The notes under the pieces were generated by a model. It was not told the origin of the DNA. It did no database searches and saw nothing but the letters and a program-made list of their open reading frames with translations. A stretch of DNA of 64,000 bases. Source: Streptomyces sp. AJS327. Its GTDB lineage: Bacteria; Actinomycetota; Actinomycetes; Streptomycetales; Streptomycetaceae. Within the stretch, counting starts at the first letter, position 1; each line of letters begins with the position of its first letter. The stretch spans positions 62,001 to 126,000 of the forward strand of contig NZ_SKBR01000004.1 in NCBI RefSeq assembly GCF_013450295.1, in the 5' to 3' direction. Of the stretch, positions 21,075 through 30,411 are shown in pieces. The translations under genes were made by a program, and so were the position numbers.

Positions 21075-21571
21075 GGGGAGAGCCTACGTTCCCAATCGCC
21101 GGACAGGGGACCACCTGTTCGCATACGCTGGCTGAGGTTCCTCTCCTCACATCTGTCACCTCGGCTCCCACCTCCTTTCCCGGTGGGGCTCGCCCCCGCT
21201 GTGTCGCGGTAACGCGCCGCTGTGACCGGTGAGTTGTGCCCGGACGCGGTGTCCGCTCCGGAGCGCCCCGAGCGGCTTTCCCCGGTCGCCTCCGGTCGCC
21301 CTCCGGTGCCCCGGACCCTCCGGGAGCTGTCCGGCGTGCGCCGACGGAGCGCGAGCGAAGAGCACCGCTGTGCCGGGAACGCCCCGGTTGTCCACCGCTC
21401 ACTCCGTTGGGTGATCTGCCGCATACACATAGTCCGTTCGGGCCATTCAAGATTGGGCCCGAAGGGGGTGTTGTGCTGTGTCTCGCTTCCGTAACGTCCT
21501 CAACTGGCAACGGTGAATATGCCGTTCGCCGCCGTGGGGGAGCCTCGATTCGGGAGAGGACGGCGCCGGCA
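21075..21571. other. Divergent promoter region of the PBP gene and wblA
   Basis: About 500 bp with no supported gene. It holds a hairpin at 21437-21463 (listed separately) ahead of wblA. Long untranslated leaders upstream of wblA are plausible but the start site cannot be read from sequence. Confidence 0.5.
21437..21463. repeat. Inverted repeat upstream of wblA
   Basis: TTCGGGCC and GGCCCGAA (8-bp arms) enclose ATTCAAGATTG, about 108 bp before the wblA start. It may be an operator or leader structure. Confidence 0.5.
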
Positions 21572-22015
21572 ATGAGCTGGGTAACCGACTGGAGTGCGCA
21601 GGCCGCCTGCCGCACTACCGATCCGGACGAACTGTTCGTGCAAGGCGCGGCACAGAACCGCGCGAAGGCCGTCTGCACCGGCTGCCCGGTGCGGACGGAG
21701 TGCCTGGCCGACGCCCTGGACAACCGCGTGGAGTTCGGTGTGTGGGGCGGGATGACCGAGCGGGAGAGGCGTGCGCTGCTACGCCGTCGGCCCACGGTCA
21801 GCTCGTGGCGCAGACTGCTGGAGACCGCGCGCACCGAGTACGAACGCGGCGGGCGCACCATGCTGCCCGTGGACCTCGACTCGGCCGAGCGGTACGAGGA
21901 GTACGCGAAGTACCCGGAGTACTCCGAGTACGGGGAGTACTCGGAGTACGACGGCTACGAGGAGTACCAGGACTACGAGAAGTACTCCGCGAAGGACTAC
22001 GCGGCGGCGGGCTGA
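21572..22015 (+). CDS. wblA: WblA, WhiB-like developmental regulator with Tyr-repeat tail
   Basis: A 147-residue Wbl protein. The first 90 residues (MSWVTDWSAQAACRTTDPDE, VCTGCPVRTECLADALD, FGVWGGMTERERRALLRRRP) look nearly identical to what I recall of S. coelicolor WblA. Cluster ligands are C13, C35, C38 and C44; GVWGG follows at 56-60. WblA promotes the switch to sporulation and represses antibiotic production. Unusually, residues 108-138 have tyrosine at every third position (RYEEYAKYPEYSEYGEYSEY), encoded by 9-bp-like repeats. It ends 19 bp inside the converging ATPase gene. Confidence 0.95.
   Translation: MSWVTDWSAQAACRTTDPDELFVQGAAQNRAKAVCTGCPVRTECLADALDNRVEFGVWGGMTERERRALLRRRPTVSSWRRLLETARTEYERGGRTMLPVDLDSAERYEEYAKYPEYSEYGEYSEYDGYEEYQDYEKYSAKDYAAAG
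21893..21985 (+). repeat. Imperfect 9-bp repeat tract in the wblA 3' end
   Basis: Eleven TAC codons spaced exactly three codons apart, mostly within TACTCGGAG or TACGAGGAG units. Such a tract can change length by slippage without breaking the frame. Confidence 0.75.
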
Positions 22016-23412
22016 CCCGCCAGCCGCGCACCGATCTCGCGCAGCCCCGCGAGGTCGTGCACGTCGCTGGGCAGGGCCGCGACCTCCGCCACCGGCACCT
22101 CGGGGTGCAGTGCGGTGAAGCGGTCGCGGGTGCGCCGTTCGCGGGCCAGCAGCCGCATGTGCGCGGCGTGCAGCCGCAGTAGCTGGGCGGCCAGCAGTTC
22201 GGCCGCCGCCTCGGCTTCCTCGGACTCCCCCGTCGCCGGCTTCGTGGCCGTCGCTGGGTTCGCGGGACTCGTGGGCTCGCCGGGGTACCGGCGGTCCCCC
22301 TCCGCGTGGTCCGCCTCCATACCGTCCGGCCGGTGCGGGCGGGCGCTCTCCTCCGCGCCCGGCTCCACGGCCCGGTTCGTACCCCCGGCCCCCGGTCGTC
22401 CCCCACTGGTTTCGCGCCCGCCGTTGTCCGCGCCGGGGGCTCCGTCCTCCGTGTCGAACGCGCCGTCCTCCAGCTGTTCCGCGGCGGCCAGCGCCCGTTC
22501 GGAGCTGAGCCAGTCGGCGGCGCTGCCGTGCACCCGGTTCAGCACCAGCCCCGCCAGCGGCATCCGCTCGGCGTCGAGACGCTCCACGAAGTACGCGGCC
22601 TCCCGCAGCGCGTCCCGCTCCGGTGCCGCCACCACCAGGAAGGCGGTTCCCGGCGCCTGAAGCAGCTGGTAGGTGGCGTCGGCGCGGGTGCGGAAGCCGC
22701 CGAACATGGTGTCCATCGCGGCGACGAAGGTCTGCACGTCCCGCAGCAGCCCACTGCCGAGCAGCTTGTTGATGGCTCCGGTGAAGACCGAGAGCCCCGC
22801 CATCCCCAGGTTGACGAACCGCATACCGGCCCGCCCCCCGGCCTTCGCCGGAGCCGTCAGCACCCGGATGAACGTGCCGTCCAGGAAGGAGCCGAGCCGC
22901 TTGGGGGCGTCCAGGAAGTCCAGCGCGGAGCGGGACGGCGGGGTGTCCACGATGATCAGGTCCCACTCCTCCCGGGCGCGGAGCTGCCCCAGCTTCTCCA
23001 TCGCCATGTACTCCTGGGTGCCCGCGAACCCGGCGGACAGCGACTGGTAGAAGGGGTTGTCCAGGATGGCCCGGGCCCGCGCCGGTTCCGCGTGCGCCTC
23101 GACGACCTCGTCGAACGTCCGCTTCATGTCGAGCATCATGGCGTGCAGTTCGCCACCGGCGGCCGGGTCGGTGCCGGGTACCCGGCGCGGGGTGTTGTCC
23201 AGCTCGCTGAGTCCCATGGACTGCGCCAGCCGCCGCGCCGGGTCGATGGTGAGCACCACCGCGCGCCGTCCGCGCTCCGCGGCGCGCAGCCCGAGCGCGG
23301 CGGCGGTCGTGGTCTTGCCGACGCCACCCGCGCCGCAGCACACGACGATCCGCGTGCCGGGGTCGTCGATCAGCGCGTCGAGGTCCAGTGGGGAGTCCGG
23401 ACCGAGTGTCAT
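21997..23412 (-). CDS. ArsA/GET3-like ATPase (second of a pair)
   Basis: A 471-residue SIMIBI-class ATPase. The Walker A is CCGAGGVGKTTTAAALGLRA, switch I/II regions are LTIDPARRLAQSMGL and DLIIVDTPPSRSALDFLDAP. A hydrophobic patch (FIRVLTAPAKAGGRAGMRFV) resembles the region that binds tail anchors or metalloid in relatives. Residues 325-405 are a hydrophilic Gly/Glu/Pro insertion, absent from typical ArsA. In Streptomyces this gene follows another ArsA-like gene; substrate unknown. ATG with AGGAGG at 12 nt. It lies downstream of the partner at 23522. Confidence 0.88.
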   Translation of the reverse strand: MTLGPDSPLDLDALIDDPGTRIVVCCGAGGVGKTTTAAALGLRAAERGRRAVVLTIDPARRLAQSMGLSELDNTPRRVPGTDPAAGGELHAMMLDMKRTFDEVVEAHAEPARARAILDNPFYQSLSAGFAGTQEYMAMEKLGQLRAREEWDLIIVDTPPSRSALDFLDAPKRLGSFLDGTFIRVLTAPAKAGGRAGMRFVNLGMAGLSVFTGAINKLLGSGLLRDVQTFVAAMDTMFGGFRTRADATYQLLQAPGTAFLVVAAPERDALREAAYFVERLDAERMPLAGLVLNRVHGSAADWLSSERALAAAEQLEDGAFDTEDGAPGADNGGRETSGGRPGAGGTNRAVEPGAEESARPHRPDGMEADHAEGDRRYPGEPTSPANPATATKPATGESEEAEAAAELLAAQLLRLHAAHMRLLARERRTRDRFTALHPEVPVAEVAALPSDVHDLAGLREIGARLAGQPAAA

Positions 23413-23521
23413 GCCGCTGCCGCCTCCTGCCGTCGGTTCCGTTCCTGCCGCCGTCGCGGCCGCTCCATACGGCCAGCGGCGCGCACGGCCGGGGCGCGTC
23501 CCGGCGCCGCGCGCTCGTCCA

Positions 23522-24589
23522 TCACGCCGGTGGTCCGGGGTGCTTCCACTGGGCGCGCAGCTGGTCGGCCAGCCGGTAGAGACCGGCCAGCTCGACGCCG
23601 TCGTCCAGCAGCCCCAGCTCGTGCAGCGGCATCCGCTGGGCGCCCAGCGCCTCCCGCTGCCCGTGCTCCAGCGCGGCCCGCTCCGCCTGCCGCCGCGCCA
23701 GCTCCAGCAGCGGGGGGACGAGCCGCGCGGCCCGGCCGCCGCGTCTCGCCCCACCCAGTCCGGCCCGGGCGAAGGCTGCCGCCAGTGCCGCGTTCCGGTC
23801 CGCCGTCCGGCCGTTGGCCGTCTGGCCGTTCGCCGCCTGGACCTTCGCCGCCTGGGCCACCGTCCGGGTCTCGGCCGTCCGGCCCGCGGCCACGTCCAGC
23901 GGCGGTTCGGGCGCCGTGTTCACCATGTTCATCACGATCGCGCCGGTGGGCAGCCCGGCCTCGCGCAGCTCGGCGACGCCGTCCAGCGTCTCCTGCACGG
24001 GCATCTCCTCCAGCAGCGTGACCAGGTGCACGGCGGTCTCCGGGGACCTCAGCACCCGCATCACGGCCTGCGCCTGATGGTGCACCGGCCCGACCCGGGC
24101 CAGCCCGGCCACCTCCGCGTTGACGCCGAGGAACCGGGTGATGCGCCCGGTGGGCGGCGCGTCCAGCACCACCGCGTCGTAGATCCGGCGCTCCTCGCGG
24201 TCCCGGCGGCGCACCGCCTCACAGACCTTGCCGGTCAGCAGGACGTCCCGCAGGCCGGGGGCGATCGTCGTCGCGAAGTCGACGGCGCCCAGCTTGCGCA
24301 GGGCCCGTCCGGCGCTGCCCAGTTTGTAGAACATCTGGAGGTACTCCAGCAGCGCCTTCTCCGCGTCGACGGCCAGGGCGAAGACCTCGCCACCGCCCCG
24401 GGAGACCGCGATCTTGCGCTCCTCGTACGGCAGCGGCTCGGTCTCGAAGAGCTGCGCGATGCCCTGCCGTCCCTCCACCTCGACGAGCAGGGTGCGTTGC
24501 CCCTCTCCCGCCAGGGCGAGCGCGAGTGCGGCGGCGACCGTGGTCTTTCCGGTCCCGCCCTTGCCGGTGACTACGTGGAGCCTGCTCAC
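23522..24589 (-). CDS. ArsA/GET3-like ATPase (first of a pair)
   Basis: A 355-residue ATPase with Walker A VVTGKGGTGKTTVAAALALA at the very N-terminus (GTG start), DAPPTGRITRFLGV as the switch II region and MNMVNTAP as the nucleotide-specificity strand. Its neighbour is a second ATPase of the same superfamily 110 bp on. ArsA/GET3 enzymes work as pseudosymmetric pairs, so the two may form a heterodimer (inference). Residues 250-280 hold an Ala/Asn/Gln/Thr low-complexity insert (AKVQAANGQTANGRTADRN). Confidence 0.88.
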   Translation of the reverse strand: MSRLHVVTGKGGTGKTTVAAALALALAGEGQRTLLVEVEGRQGIAQLFETEPLPYEERKIAVSRGGGEVFALAVDAEKALLEYLQMFYKLGSAGRALRKLGAVDFATTIAPGLRDVLLTGKVCEAVRRRDREERRIYDAVVLDAPPTGRITRFLGVNAEVAGLARVGPVHHQAQAVMRVLRSPETAVHLVTLLEEMPVQETLDGVAELREAGLPTGAIVMNMVNTAPEPPLDVAAGRTAETRTVAQAAKVQAANGQTANGRTADRNAALAAAFARAGLGGARRGGRAARLVPPLLELARRQAERAALEHGQREALGAQRMPLHELGLLDDGVELAGLYRLADQLRAQWKHPGPPA

Positions 24590-24857
24590 GGCTGGGAGCC
24601 TAACCAGCGCGCGCGGCGCTACGCCTGGCCCACCCCGCGCTCACGTGCCCCACCGCGCGCTCCGGTCGCGGTCCCGGTCTCCCGGTATCGGTCTGGGCGT
24701 CGGCCCGGGTGTCTGTCCCGTCACCCCGGGGGCGCACGGCGCGCGCCGGGGCTCGTGGGGCGCGCCGGGATCCGGCGCGGGCCGGTGCTTCGGGGGTGGG
24801 CGGCCGGATCCCGGCGGGCCCGCGCCGAACCGGATCATGTGGCCTAGGCTCGGCACC

Positions 24858-25025
24858 ATGACCAAGTGGGAATACGCGACCGTGCCGCTCCTTGTGCACG
24901 CGACGAAGCAGATTCTGGACACCTGGGGCGAGGACGGCTGGGAGCTGGTCCAGGTCGTCCCCGGCCCGAACAACCCGGAGCAGCTGGTGGCCTACCTGAA
25001 GCGGGAGAAGGGGACCGGCGAGTGA
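24858..25025 (+). CDS. DUF4177 protein, 55 aa
   Basis: MTKWEYATVPLLVHATKQIL, then DTWGEDGWELVQVVPG: the W-E-Y start and GWEL core define the DUF4177 family of tiny beta-rich proteins of unknown role. Its stop overlaps the start of the RidA-like gene (GTGA), so the two are translationally coupled. Confidence 0.88.
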   Translation: MTKWEYATVPLLVHATKQILDTWGEDGWELVQVVPGPNNPEQLVAYLKREKGTGE

Positions 25026-25486
25026 GCGCGACCGAGGACAGGCTCGCGGAGCTGGGGCTGGAGCTTCCCGAGGTTCCGGCGCCCGCCGGGGCGTACGTTC
25101 CGGCGCAGCGGTCCGGCCGGTACGTCCACACCGCCGGGCAGGTCCCGCTGGTGCGCGGGGCGTTGCCGGACAGCGGGAAGGTCGGCGCTGAGGTCACTCC
25201 GGAGCGCGCGAAGGAGCTGGCGCGGATCTGCGCGCTGAACGCGCTGGCCGCCGTCCGCGCGGTCGCGGGCGATCTGGACCGGGTCGAGCGGGTCGTGAAG
25301 GTGACCGGATTCGTCGCCTCCGCACCGGACTTCACCGGTCAGCCGGGCGTCATCAACGGCGCGAGCGAGCTGCTGGCCGAGGTGCTCGGCGAGCGCGGGG
25401 TGCACGCCCGGAGCGCGGTGGGCGTCGCGGTGCTGCCGCTGGACGCGCCCGTCGAGGTGGAGATCCAGGTCGAGCTGGCCGACTGA
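25022..25486 (+). CDS. RidA/YjgF-family protein
   Basis: A 154-residue Rid-family protein (PAGAYVPAQRSGRYVHTAGQ, VPLVRGALP, ICALNALAAVRAVAGDLDRV, VKVTGFVASAPDFTGQPGVI, RSAVGVAVLPLDAPVEVEIQ). The usual catalytic arginine of RidA (in the strand R-x-x-V/A) has its counterpart in HARSAVGVAVLPL. RidA enzymes hydrolyse reactive enamine/imine intermediates. This one belongs to a longer subgroup (the YjgH/TdcF-like side), so substrate is uncertain. GTG start inside the DUF4177 stop. Confidence 0.88.
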   Translation: MSATEDRLAELGLELPEVPAPAGAYVPAQRSGRYVHTAGQVPLVRGALPDSGKVGAEVTPERAKELARICALNALAAVRAVAGDLDRVERVVKVTGFVASAPDFTGQPGVINGASELLAEVLGERGVHARSAVGVAVLPLDAPVEVEIQVELAD

Positions 25487-25494
25487 GGCCCCGC

Positions 25495-25516
25495 GGCGGC
25501 GCCGTCGGGCGCCGCC
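25495..25516. terminator. Hairpin terminator after the RidA-like gene
   Basis: GGCGGCGCC and GGCGCCGCC with a 4-nt loop start 9 bp after the stop codon. Stem is fully GC, with no T-run. The following 217 bp up to the Nudix gene contain nothing else I can assign. Confidence 0.6.
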
Positions 25517-25733
25517 ACCCGGTGCGCGGCGGCCGCGTCGCCATCGGAGGGAACGAGCCGTGCCGCCGGGCCGTCGGGCGCTCGGGACGCGCCCCGAACC
25601 GGGGGGTTGGCGTTCCGGTCGTCTGGCTGGCGCGGTCCGGCGCGTGGAGTGCCGGGGTGGCCCGGGCCGGGCTGTGATCCATCGGCCCTGGCCACCCCTC
25701 GAACATCAGCGCGGAGCCCCGTAGCATCCGCTC

Positions 25734-26609
25734 ATGGCGTCCTCGCAGAACGGCCCGGCGTTCCCCCCGGAGTGGCGGGAGCGGGTTCGGGCCCTCGCCT
25801 CCGGCGACCTCACCCCCGTGACCCCGCGTCGCGCCGCCACCGTGCTGCTGCTGCGCGGCACCCCGGACGGCCCCGCCGTCCACATGCTGCGCCGCCGCGC
25901 CTCGATGGAGTTCGCCGGTGGCGCCTACGCCTATCCGGGCGGCGGCGTCGACCCCCGGGACGAGCGGGAGACCGGCTGGTCCGGGCCGTCCCGCGCCTGG
26001 TGGGCTGGGCGTCTGGGGGTGGACGAGGCGGGCGCGCAGGCCATCGTCTGCGCCGCCGTGCGGGAGACCTTCGAGGAGGCGGGCGTCCTCCTCGCCGGGC
26101 CGGACGAGCGGACGGTCGTCGCGGACACCACCGGTGCCGACTGGGAGGCGGACCGGGTGGCCCTGGTCCAGCGCGAACTCTCCTTCGCGGACTTCCTGGC
26201 CCGGCGTGAACTGCTGCTCCGCAGCGATCTGCTGGGCGCCTGGGCGCGCTGGATCACCCCGGAGTTCGAGACCCGGCGCTACGACACCTGGTTCTTCGTC
26301 GCCACCCTCCCCGAGGGGCAGCGCACCCGGAACGCCTCGACGGAGGCGGACCGCACGGTGTGGACGCGCCCCGTCGAGGCGGCGGCGGGCTACGACCGGG
26401 GCGAGTTGACGATGCTGCCGCCCACCATCACCACCCTGCGTGAACTGCTGCCCTACGGGACGCCCGAGGAGGCGCTGGCCGCGGCGGGTGAGCGGGACCT
26501 CACGCCGGTCCTCGCGCGGGCCGTCCTCCGGGACGGCGAACTCGTGCTCAGCTGGCCGGGGATGGAGCGCGTGGTGGGCGGACCGACGGAGAGGACGGAG
26601 CGCTCATGA
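25734..26609 (+). CDS. Nudix hydrolase (NUDT19-like acyl-CoA/nucleotide diphosphatase)
   Basis: A 291-residue Nudix protein. RRAATVLLLRGTPDGPAVHM, LRRRASMEFAGGAYAYPGGG and AVRETFEEAGVLLAGP give the Nudix box with a long insertion between the GGGVD part and the RExxEE part, typical of the NUDT19/YP_-type acyl-CoA hydrolases. The C-terminal half (ARWITPEFETRRYDTWFFVA) is also characteristic. Substrate cannot be fixed by sequence. It overlaps the next gene by 4 bp (ATGA). Confidence 0.88.
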   Translation: MASSQNGPAFPPEWRERVRALASGDLTPVTPRRAATVLLLRGTPDGPAVHMLRRRASMEFAGGAYAYPGGGVDPRDERETGWSGPSRAWWAGRLGVDEAGAQAIVCAAVRETFEEAGVLLAGPDERTVVADTTGADWEADRVALVQRELSFADFLARRELLLRSDLLGAWARWITPEFETRRYDTWFFVATLPEGQRTRNASTEADRTVWTRPVEAAAGYDRGELTMLPPTITTLRELLPYGTPEEALAAAGERDLTPVLARAVLRDGELVLSWPGMERVVGGPTERTERS

Positions 26610-27430
26610 CGGACGCCGCACCCCTGCCGGGGCGGCCGCGGGACGGGGAGATCGGCGGGCAGGCCACCGCCCGGGCGCGGTGTGTGCTGGCCCCCAACCC
26701 CTCGGCCATGACGCTGGACGGCACCAACACCTGGATCATCGCCGAGCCGGACGCCGCCGAGGCGGTCGTCGTCGACCCGGGGCCGCTCCACGAGGGCCAT
26801 CTGCGCGAGGTGATCGAGACCGTCGAGCGGGCGGGACGGCGGGTGGGGCTGACGCTGCTCACCCACGGCCACCCGGATCACGCCGAGGGCGCGGCCCGGT
26901 TCGCGGAGCTGACCGGTACCGCCGTCCGGGCCCTCGACCCAGCGCTGCGGCTGGGCGGGGAAGGGCTGGCGGCCGGGGACGTGATCACGACGGGCGGGGT
27001 GGAGCTGCGGGTGGTCGCGGCGCCCGGGCACACCTCGGACTCACTCTGTTTCCACCTTCCAGCGGATGGTGCCCTGCTCACCGGGGACACGATCCTGGGC
27101 CGCGGTACGACGATGGTGGCCCACCCGGACGGGCGGCTGGGCGACTACCTCGACTCGCTGCGCGGACTGCGTTCGCTGACGCTGGACGGCGGCGTGCGCA
27201 CCGTGCTCCCAGGCCACGGCCCGGTGCTGGACGACGCGCAGGGTGCCGTGGAGTACTACCTCGCGCACCGCGCCGGCCGCCTCGCGCAGGTGGAGGACGC
27301 GGTCGAGGCGGGCTTCCGTACCCCGTCCGAGGTGGTCGCCCGGGTCTACGAGGGGGTGGACCGCTCGCTGTGGCCCGCGGCCGAACTGTCCGTCCGCGCG
27401 CAGCTGGAGTACCTGGACGAACGCGGCTAA
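26606..27430 (+). CDS. Metallo-beta-lactamase fold hydrolase (LACTB2-like)
   Basis: A 274-residue MBL-fold enzyme with APNPSAMTLDGTNTWII, VVVDPGPLHEGH, the metal motif LTHGHPDHAEGA (HxHxDH), APGHTSDSLCF, LLTGDTILGRG and VLPGHGPVLDD. The C-terminal helical domain (RTPSEVVARVYEGVDRSLWP) is that of LACTB2, an endoribonuclease-like group. Coupled to the Nudix gene upstream, it may act with it in turnover of nucleotides or acyl-CoAs; this is inference. Confidence 0.9.
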   Translation: MTDAAPLPGRPRDGEIGGQATARARCVLAPNPSAMTLDGTNTWIIAEPDAAEAVVVDPGPLHEGHLREVIETVERAGRRVGLTLLTHGHPDHAEGAARFAELTGTAVRALDPALRLGGEGLAAGDVITTGGVELRVVAAPGHTSDSLCFHLPADGALLTGDTILGRGTTMVAHPDGRLGDYLDSLRGLRSLTLDGGVRTVLPGHGPVLDDAQGAVEYYLAHRAGRLAQVEDAVEAGFRTPSEVVARVYEGVDRSLWPAAELSVRAQLEYLDERG

Positions 27431-27787
27431 CGGCCCGGCTGCCGGACCGCGGCGGTGACAGGGCCCGGCCGAGGCGTACGGGCGGGCCCGCCGTATGGCG
27501 CGCACGGGACGCGGAGCGGGGCGGAGCACAGGGGGCGGTCGCGGGGCGCGGCGGCGAAGGGCCGAGGGCGCGGCGCGGACCTGGCCGGAGACCCGGCGGG
27601 CGGGGAGGGATCGGCGCGGGCGCGGCGGAGCGGCGGCCGGCGGTGAGGCCGGGCGGCGGGCTCGTGGGGCCGGGGCGCGAGACGGGATCGGCGGGCCGGA
27701 GCCCGGATCCGGGGAGTGGAAGGGACTGACCGGGGTGGCGAACCGTCCGGCGGCGACGTTGGCGCCGGGGGTCGCGTCAGCCGGTGG
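27431..27787. other. Noncoding gap between converging genes
   Basis: About 357 bp, extremely GC-rich with short GGCGGG runs. It separates the converging MBL and crp genes. A termination role is expected but no single hairpin stands out. Confidence 0.5.
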
Positions 27788-28462
27788 TCAGCGGGAGCGC
27801 TTGGCCAGCCGCTCGATGTCCAGCAGGATCACGGCACGGGCCTCCAGCCGCAGCCAGCCACGGCCCGCGAAGTCGGCGAGGGCCTTGTTGACGGTCTCCC
27901 GGGAGGCGCCGACCAGTTGGGCCAGCTCCTCCTGGGTGAGGTCGTGCACCACGTGGATGCCCTCCTCGGACTGCACGCCGAAACGGCGGGACAGGTCGAG
28001 GAGCTGCTTGGCGACCCGGCCGGGCACGTCCGAGAAGACCAGGTCCGACATGGAGTCGTTGGTACGGCGCAGCCGTCGGGCGATGGCGCGCAGCAGGGCC
28101 GTGGCCACCTCGGGGCGGGCGTTCAGCCAGGGCTGGAGGTCGCCGTGGCCGAGGCCGAGCAGTTTGATCTCGGTCAGCGCGGAGGCGGTGGCCGTGCGCG
28201 GGCCGGGGTCGAAGAGGGAGAGTTCCCCGATCAGCTCGCCGGGGCCGAGCACCGCCAGCATGTTCTCCCGGCCGTCCGGGGAGGTGCGGTGCAGCTTGAC
28301 CTTGCCCTCACTCACGACGTACAGCCGGTCCCCCGGGTCGCCCTCGTGGAACAGGGCCTCACCCCGGGCGAGCGTCGTCTCGGTCATGGAGGCACGCAGC
28401 TCAGCGGCCTGCTCCTCATCGAGCGCCGCGAAGAGCGGGGCGCGCCGCAGAACGTCGTCCAC
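27788..28462 (-). CDS. crp: Crp-type cAMP receptor transcription factor
   Basis: A 224-residue CRP/FNR regulator. The cyclic-nucleotide domain includes GEALFHEGDPGDRLYVVSEG and PGELIGELSLFDPGPRTATA (the phosphate-binding cassette). The C-terminal winged helix reads LTQEELAQLVGASRETVNKA. Length and sequence match Streptomyces Crp, which controls germination and is a broad regulator of antibiotic production. The GTG at 28460-28462 is chosen because GGAGAGAAC precedes it and it gives the expected N-terminus VDDVLRRAPLFAAL; an upstream ATG extension is not supported. Confidence 0.95.
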   Translation of the reverse strand: MDDVLRRAPLFAALDEEQAAELRASMTETTLARGEALFHEGDPGDRLYVVSEGKVKLHRTSPDGRENMLAVLGPGELIGELSLFDPGPRTATASALTEIKLLGLGHGDLQPWLNARPEVATALLRAIARRLRRTNDSMSDLVFSDVPGRVAKQLLDLSRRFGVQSEEGIHVVHDLTQEELAQLVGASRETVNKALADFAGRGWLRLEARAVILLDIERLAKRSR

Positions 28463-28699
28463 GAGTTCTCTCCTTGTCGAGCTGCCCATGGGTCGCGTGG
28501 CTCCCATGATGCCGGACGGTGAAACAGTGCGATCAGTCACGAGTTTGACGCACGCGTCACGCGCTCCGTACGTCAGGGGCCCGATCGGGCTGGGAATCAG
28601 CTCCGTGCGGGTCGAATGTGGCCGCTCGCCCTTAGTCTGGCCGAGTGTTCAGCGGCCCGGCGAGCGATCCGGGGAAAGACGAGGAAGGGGGCCGGGCGA

Positions 28700-29605
28700 G
28701 TGACCGGGACCGGTGATTCTGCTGTCGGCGAACAGGGGTCCGACCCCGCGGGGACGGAGGCTGGCCGGGCGGAGCGCACGGGCCGGAAGGAGCCCGCGCG
28801 GAAGGCCCCGGCCGGGCCGCCGAAGCGTGGCGCGAAGCCGGAGACCCGGCTCGGCATGGTGCGGCGGGCCCGGCGGATCAACCGCGAACTGGCCGAGGTC
28901 TACTACTACGCGCACCCCGAGCTGGACTTCGAGAACTCCTTCGAGCTGCTGGTCGCCACGGTGCTCTCCGCGCAGACGACCGACCTGCGGGTCAACCAGA
29001 CGACCCCCGCGCTGTTCGCCGCGTACCCCACCCCGGAGGCGATGGCGGCCGCGGACCCGGAGCGGCTGGAGGCGCTGATCCGGCCCACCGGCTTCTTCCG
29101 GAACAAGGCGAAGTCGCTGCTCGGCCTCTCCGCGGCGCTGCGGGACTCGTTCGGTGGCGAGGTTCCCGGCACGCTGGAGGAGTTGGTGCGCCTGCCCGGG
29201 GTGGGCCGCAAGACCGCCTTCGTCGTCCTCGGGAACGCCCTGGGCGTGCCGGGCCTCACCGTCGACACCCACTTCGGGCGGCTGGTGCGGCGCTGGAAGC
29301 TGACCGAACGCACCGACCCGGACCGGGTCGAGGCGGAGATCGCGGAGATCATTCCGAAGAGCGAGTGGACGATGTTCTCGCACCGGACGATCTTCCACGG
29401 CCGCCGTGTCTGCCACTCCCGCAAACCCGCCTGTGGCGCCTGCCCGATCGCGCACCTCTGCCCCTCCTACGGCGAGGGCGAGACGGACCCGGAGAAGGCG
29501 CGGAAGCTGCTGAAGTACGAGATGGGCGGACAGCCGGGTCAGCGGCTCAAGCCACCGCCCGACTACCCGGGCCAGCCCGCTCCGCCGCTGAGGGAGGCCG
29601 GATGA
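28700..29605 (+). CDS. nth: Endonuclease III (base-excision DNA glycosylase/AP lyase)
   Basis: A 301-residue protein; a charged N-terminal extension of about 45 residues precedes the domain. Key motifs are [20 protein letters not shown], the helix-hairpin-helix [20 protein letters not shown] with the catalytic lysine, [13 protein letters not shown] with the catalytic aspartate, and the [4Fe-4S] loop [17 protein letters not shown] (C-x6-C-x2-C-x5-C). It removes oxidised pyrimidines. GTG start with GGAAGGGGG upstream. It is the first gene of an apparent operon with the Nudix gene and the membrane protease. Confidence 0.96.
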   Translation: MTGTGDSAVGEQGSDPAGTEAGRAERTGRKEPARKAPAGPPKRGAKPETRLGMVRRARRINRELAEVYYYAHPELDFENSFELLVATVLSAQTTDLRVNQTTPALFAAYPTPEAMAAADPERLEALIRPTGFFRNKAKSLLGLSAALRDSFGGEVPGTLEELVRLPGVGRKTAFVVLGNALGVPGLTVDTHFGRLVRRWKLTERTDPDRVEAEIAEIIPKSEWTMFSHRTIFHGRRVCHSRKPACGACPIAHLCPSYGEGETDPEKARKLLKYEMGGQPGQRLKPPPDYPGQPAPPLREAG

Positions 29606-30333
29606 GCGGGGTGCGGCGCGCCGAGCCGGGCGGGGCCGGTTCCTCGGAGGCGGCGGGGCACGGCGGCTCCGTAGAGGTCAGCGACCGGGGGCTGCCCGTC
29701 TGGCTGGAGCCGGTCGCGCGGGCGGCGCGCGAGGTGGAGCCGCGGCAGCTGAGCCGTTTCCTCCCGCCCGAGGACGGCGGGGGGCGGCCGTCCGCCGTGC
29801 TGATCCTGTTCGGCGAGGGGAGCCGTGGGCCGGAGTTGCTGCTGATGGAGCGCGCCTCCAGCCTCCGTTCGCACGCTGGCCAGCCGTCCTTCCCCGGCGG
29901 CGCGATCGACCCGGAGGACGGTGACCCGCTGGCCGAGGGGCCGCTGCGGGCGGCACTGCGGGAGGCGGAGGAGGAGACCGGTCTGGATCCGGCGGGCGTC
30001 CGGCTGTTCGGGGTGCTGCCCCGGCTGTACATCCCGGTGAGCGAGTTCGTGGTGACTCCGGTGCTGGGCTGGTGGCGGAACCCGAGTCCGGTCGCCCCGG
30101 TCGACGCGGCCGAGACGGCCCGGGTCTTCACCGTGCCGGTGAGCGAGCTGACCGATCCGGCCAACCGCGCGACGGCGGTGCACCCCTCGGGGTACACCGG
30201 CCCGGCCTTCACCGTCGGTTCGGCGCTGGTCTGGGGGTTCACCGCCGGGGTGATCGACCGCGTGCTGTATTACGCGGGTTGGGAGCGGCCCTGGGACCGT
30301 GACCGTCGCGTCCCGCTCGACTGGCACGCGTGA
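29602..30333 (+). CDS. Nudix hydrolase, CoA-pyrophosphatase type
   Basis: A 243-residue protein overlapping nth by 4 bp (ATGA, with GGGAGG upstream). [31 protein letters not shown] and [17 protein letters not shown] give the NuCoA-type signature (SLRxHxGQxxFPGG) with a full Nudix box. [20 protein letters not shown] is typical of the CoA diphosphohydrolase subgroup. It likely hydrolyses CoA or acyl-CoA to phosphopantetheine and adenosine phosphates. Confidence 0.9.
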   Translation: MSGVRRAEPGGAGSSEAAGHGGSVEVSDRGLPVWLEPVARAAREVEPRQLSRFLPPEDGGGRPSAVLILFGEGSRGPELLLMERASSLRSHAGQPSFPGGAIDPEDGDPLAEGPLRAALREAEEETGLDPAGVRLFGVLPRLYIPVSEFVVTPVLGWWRNPSPVAPVDAAETARVFTVPVSELTDPANRATAVHPSGYTGPAFTVGSALVWGFTAGVIDRVLYYAGWERPWDRDRRVPLDWHA

Positions 30334-30411
30334 GACGGTGGCTCGCGGTAAACGGCGGCTCTCCCCGGTTCCGGGAGGGGTGCTCACCCACGTCGAGGCG
30401 AGGCTGATGCG

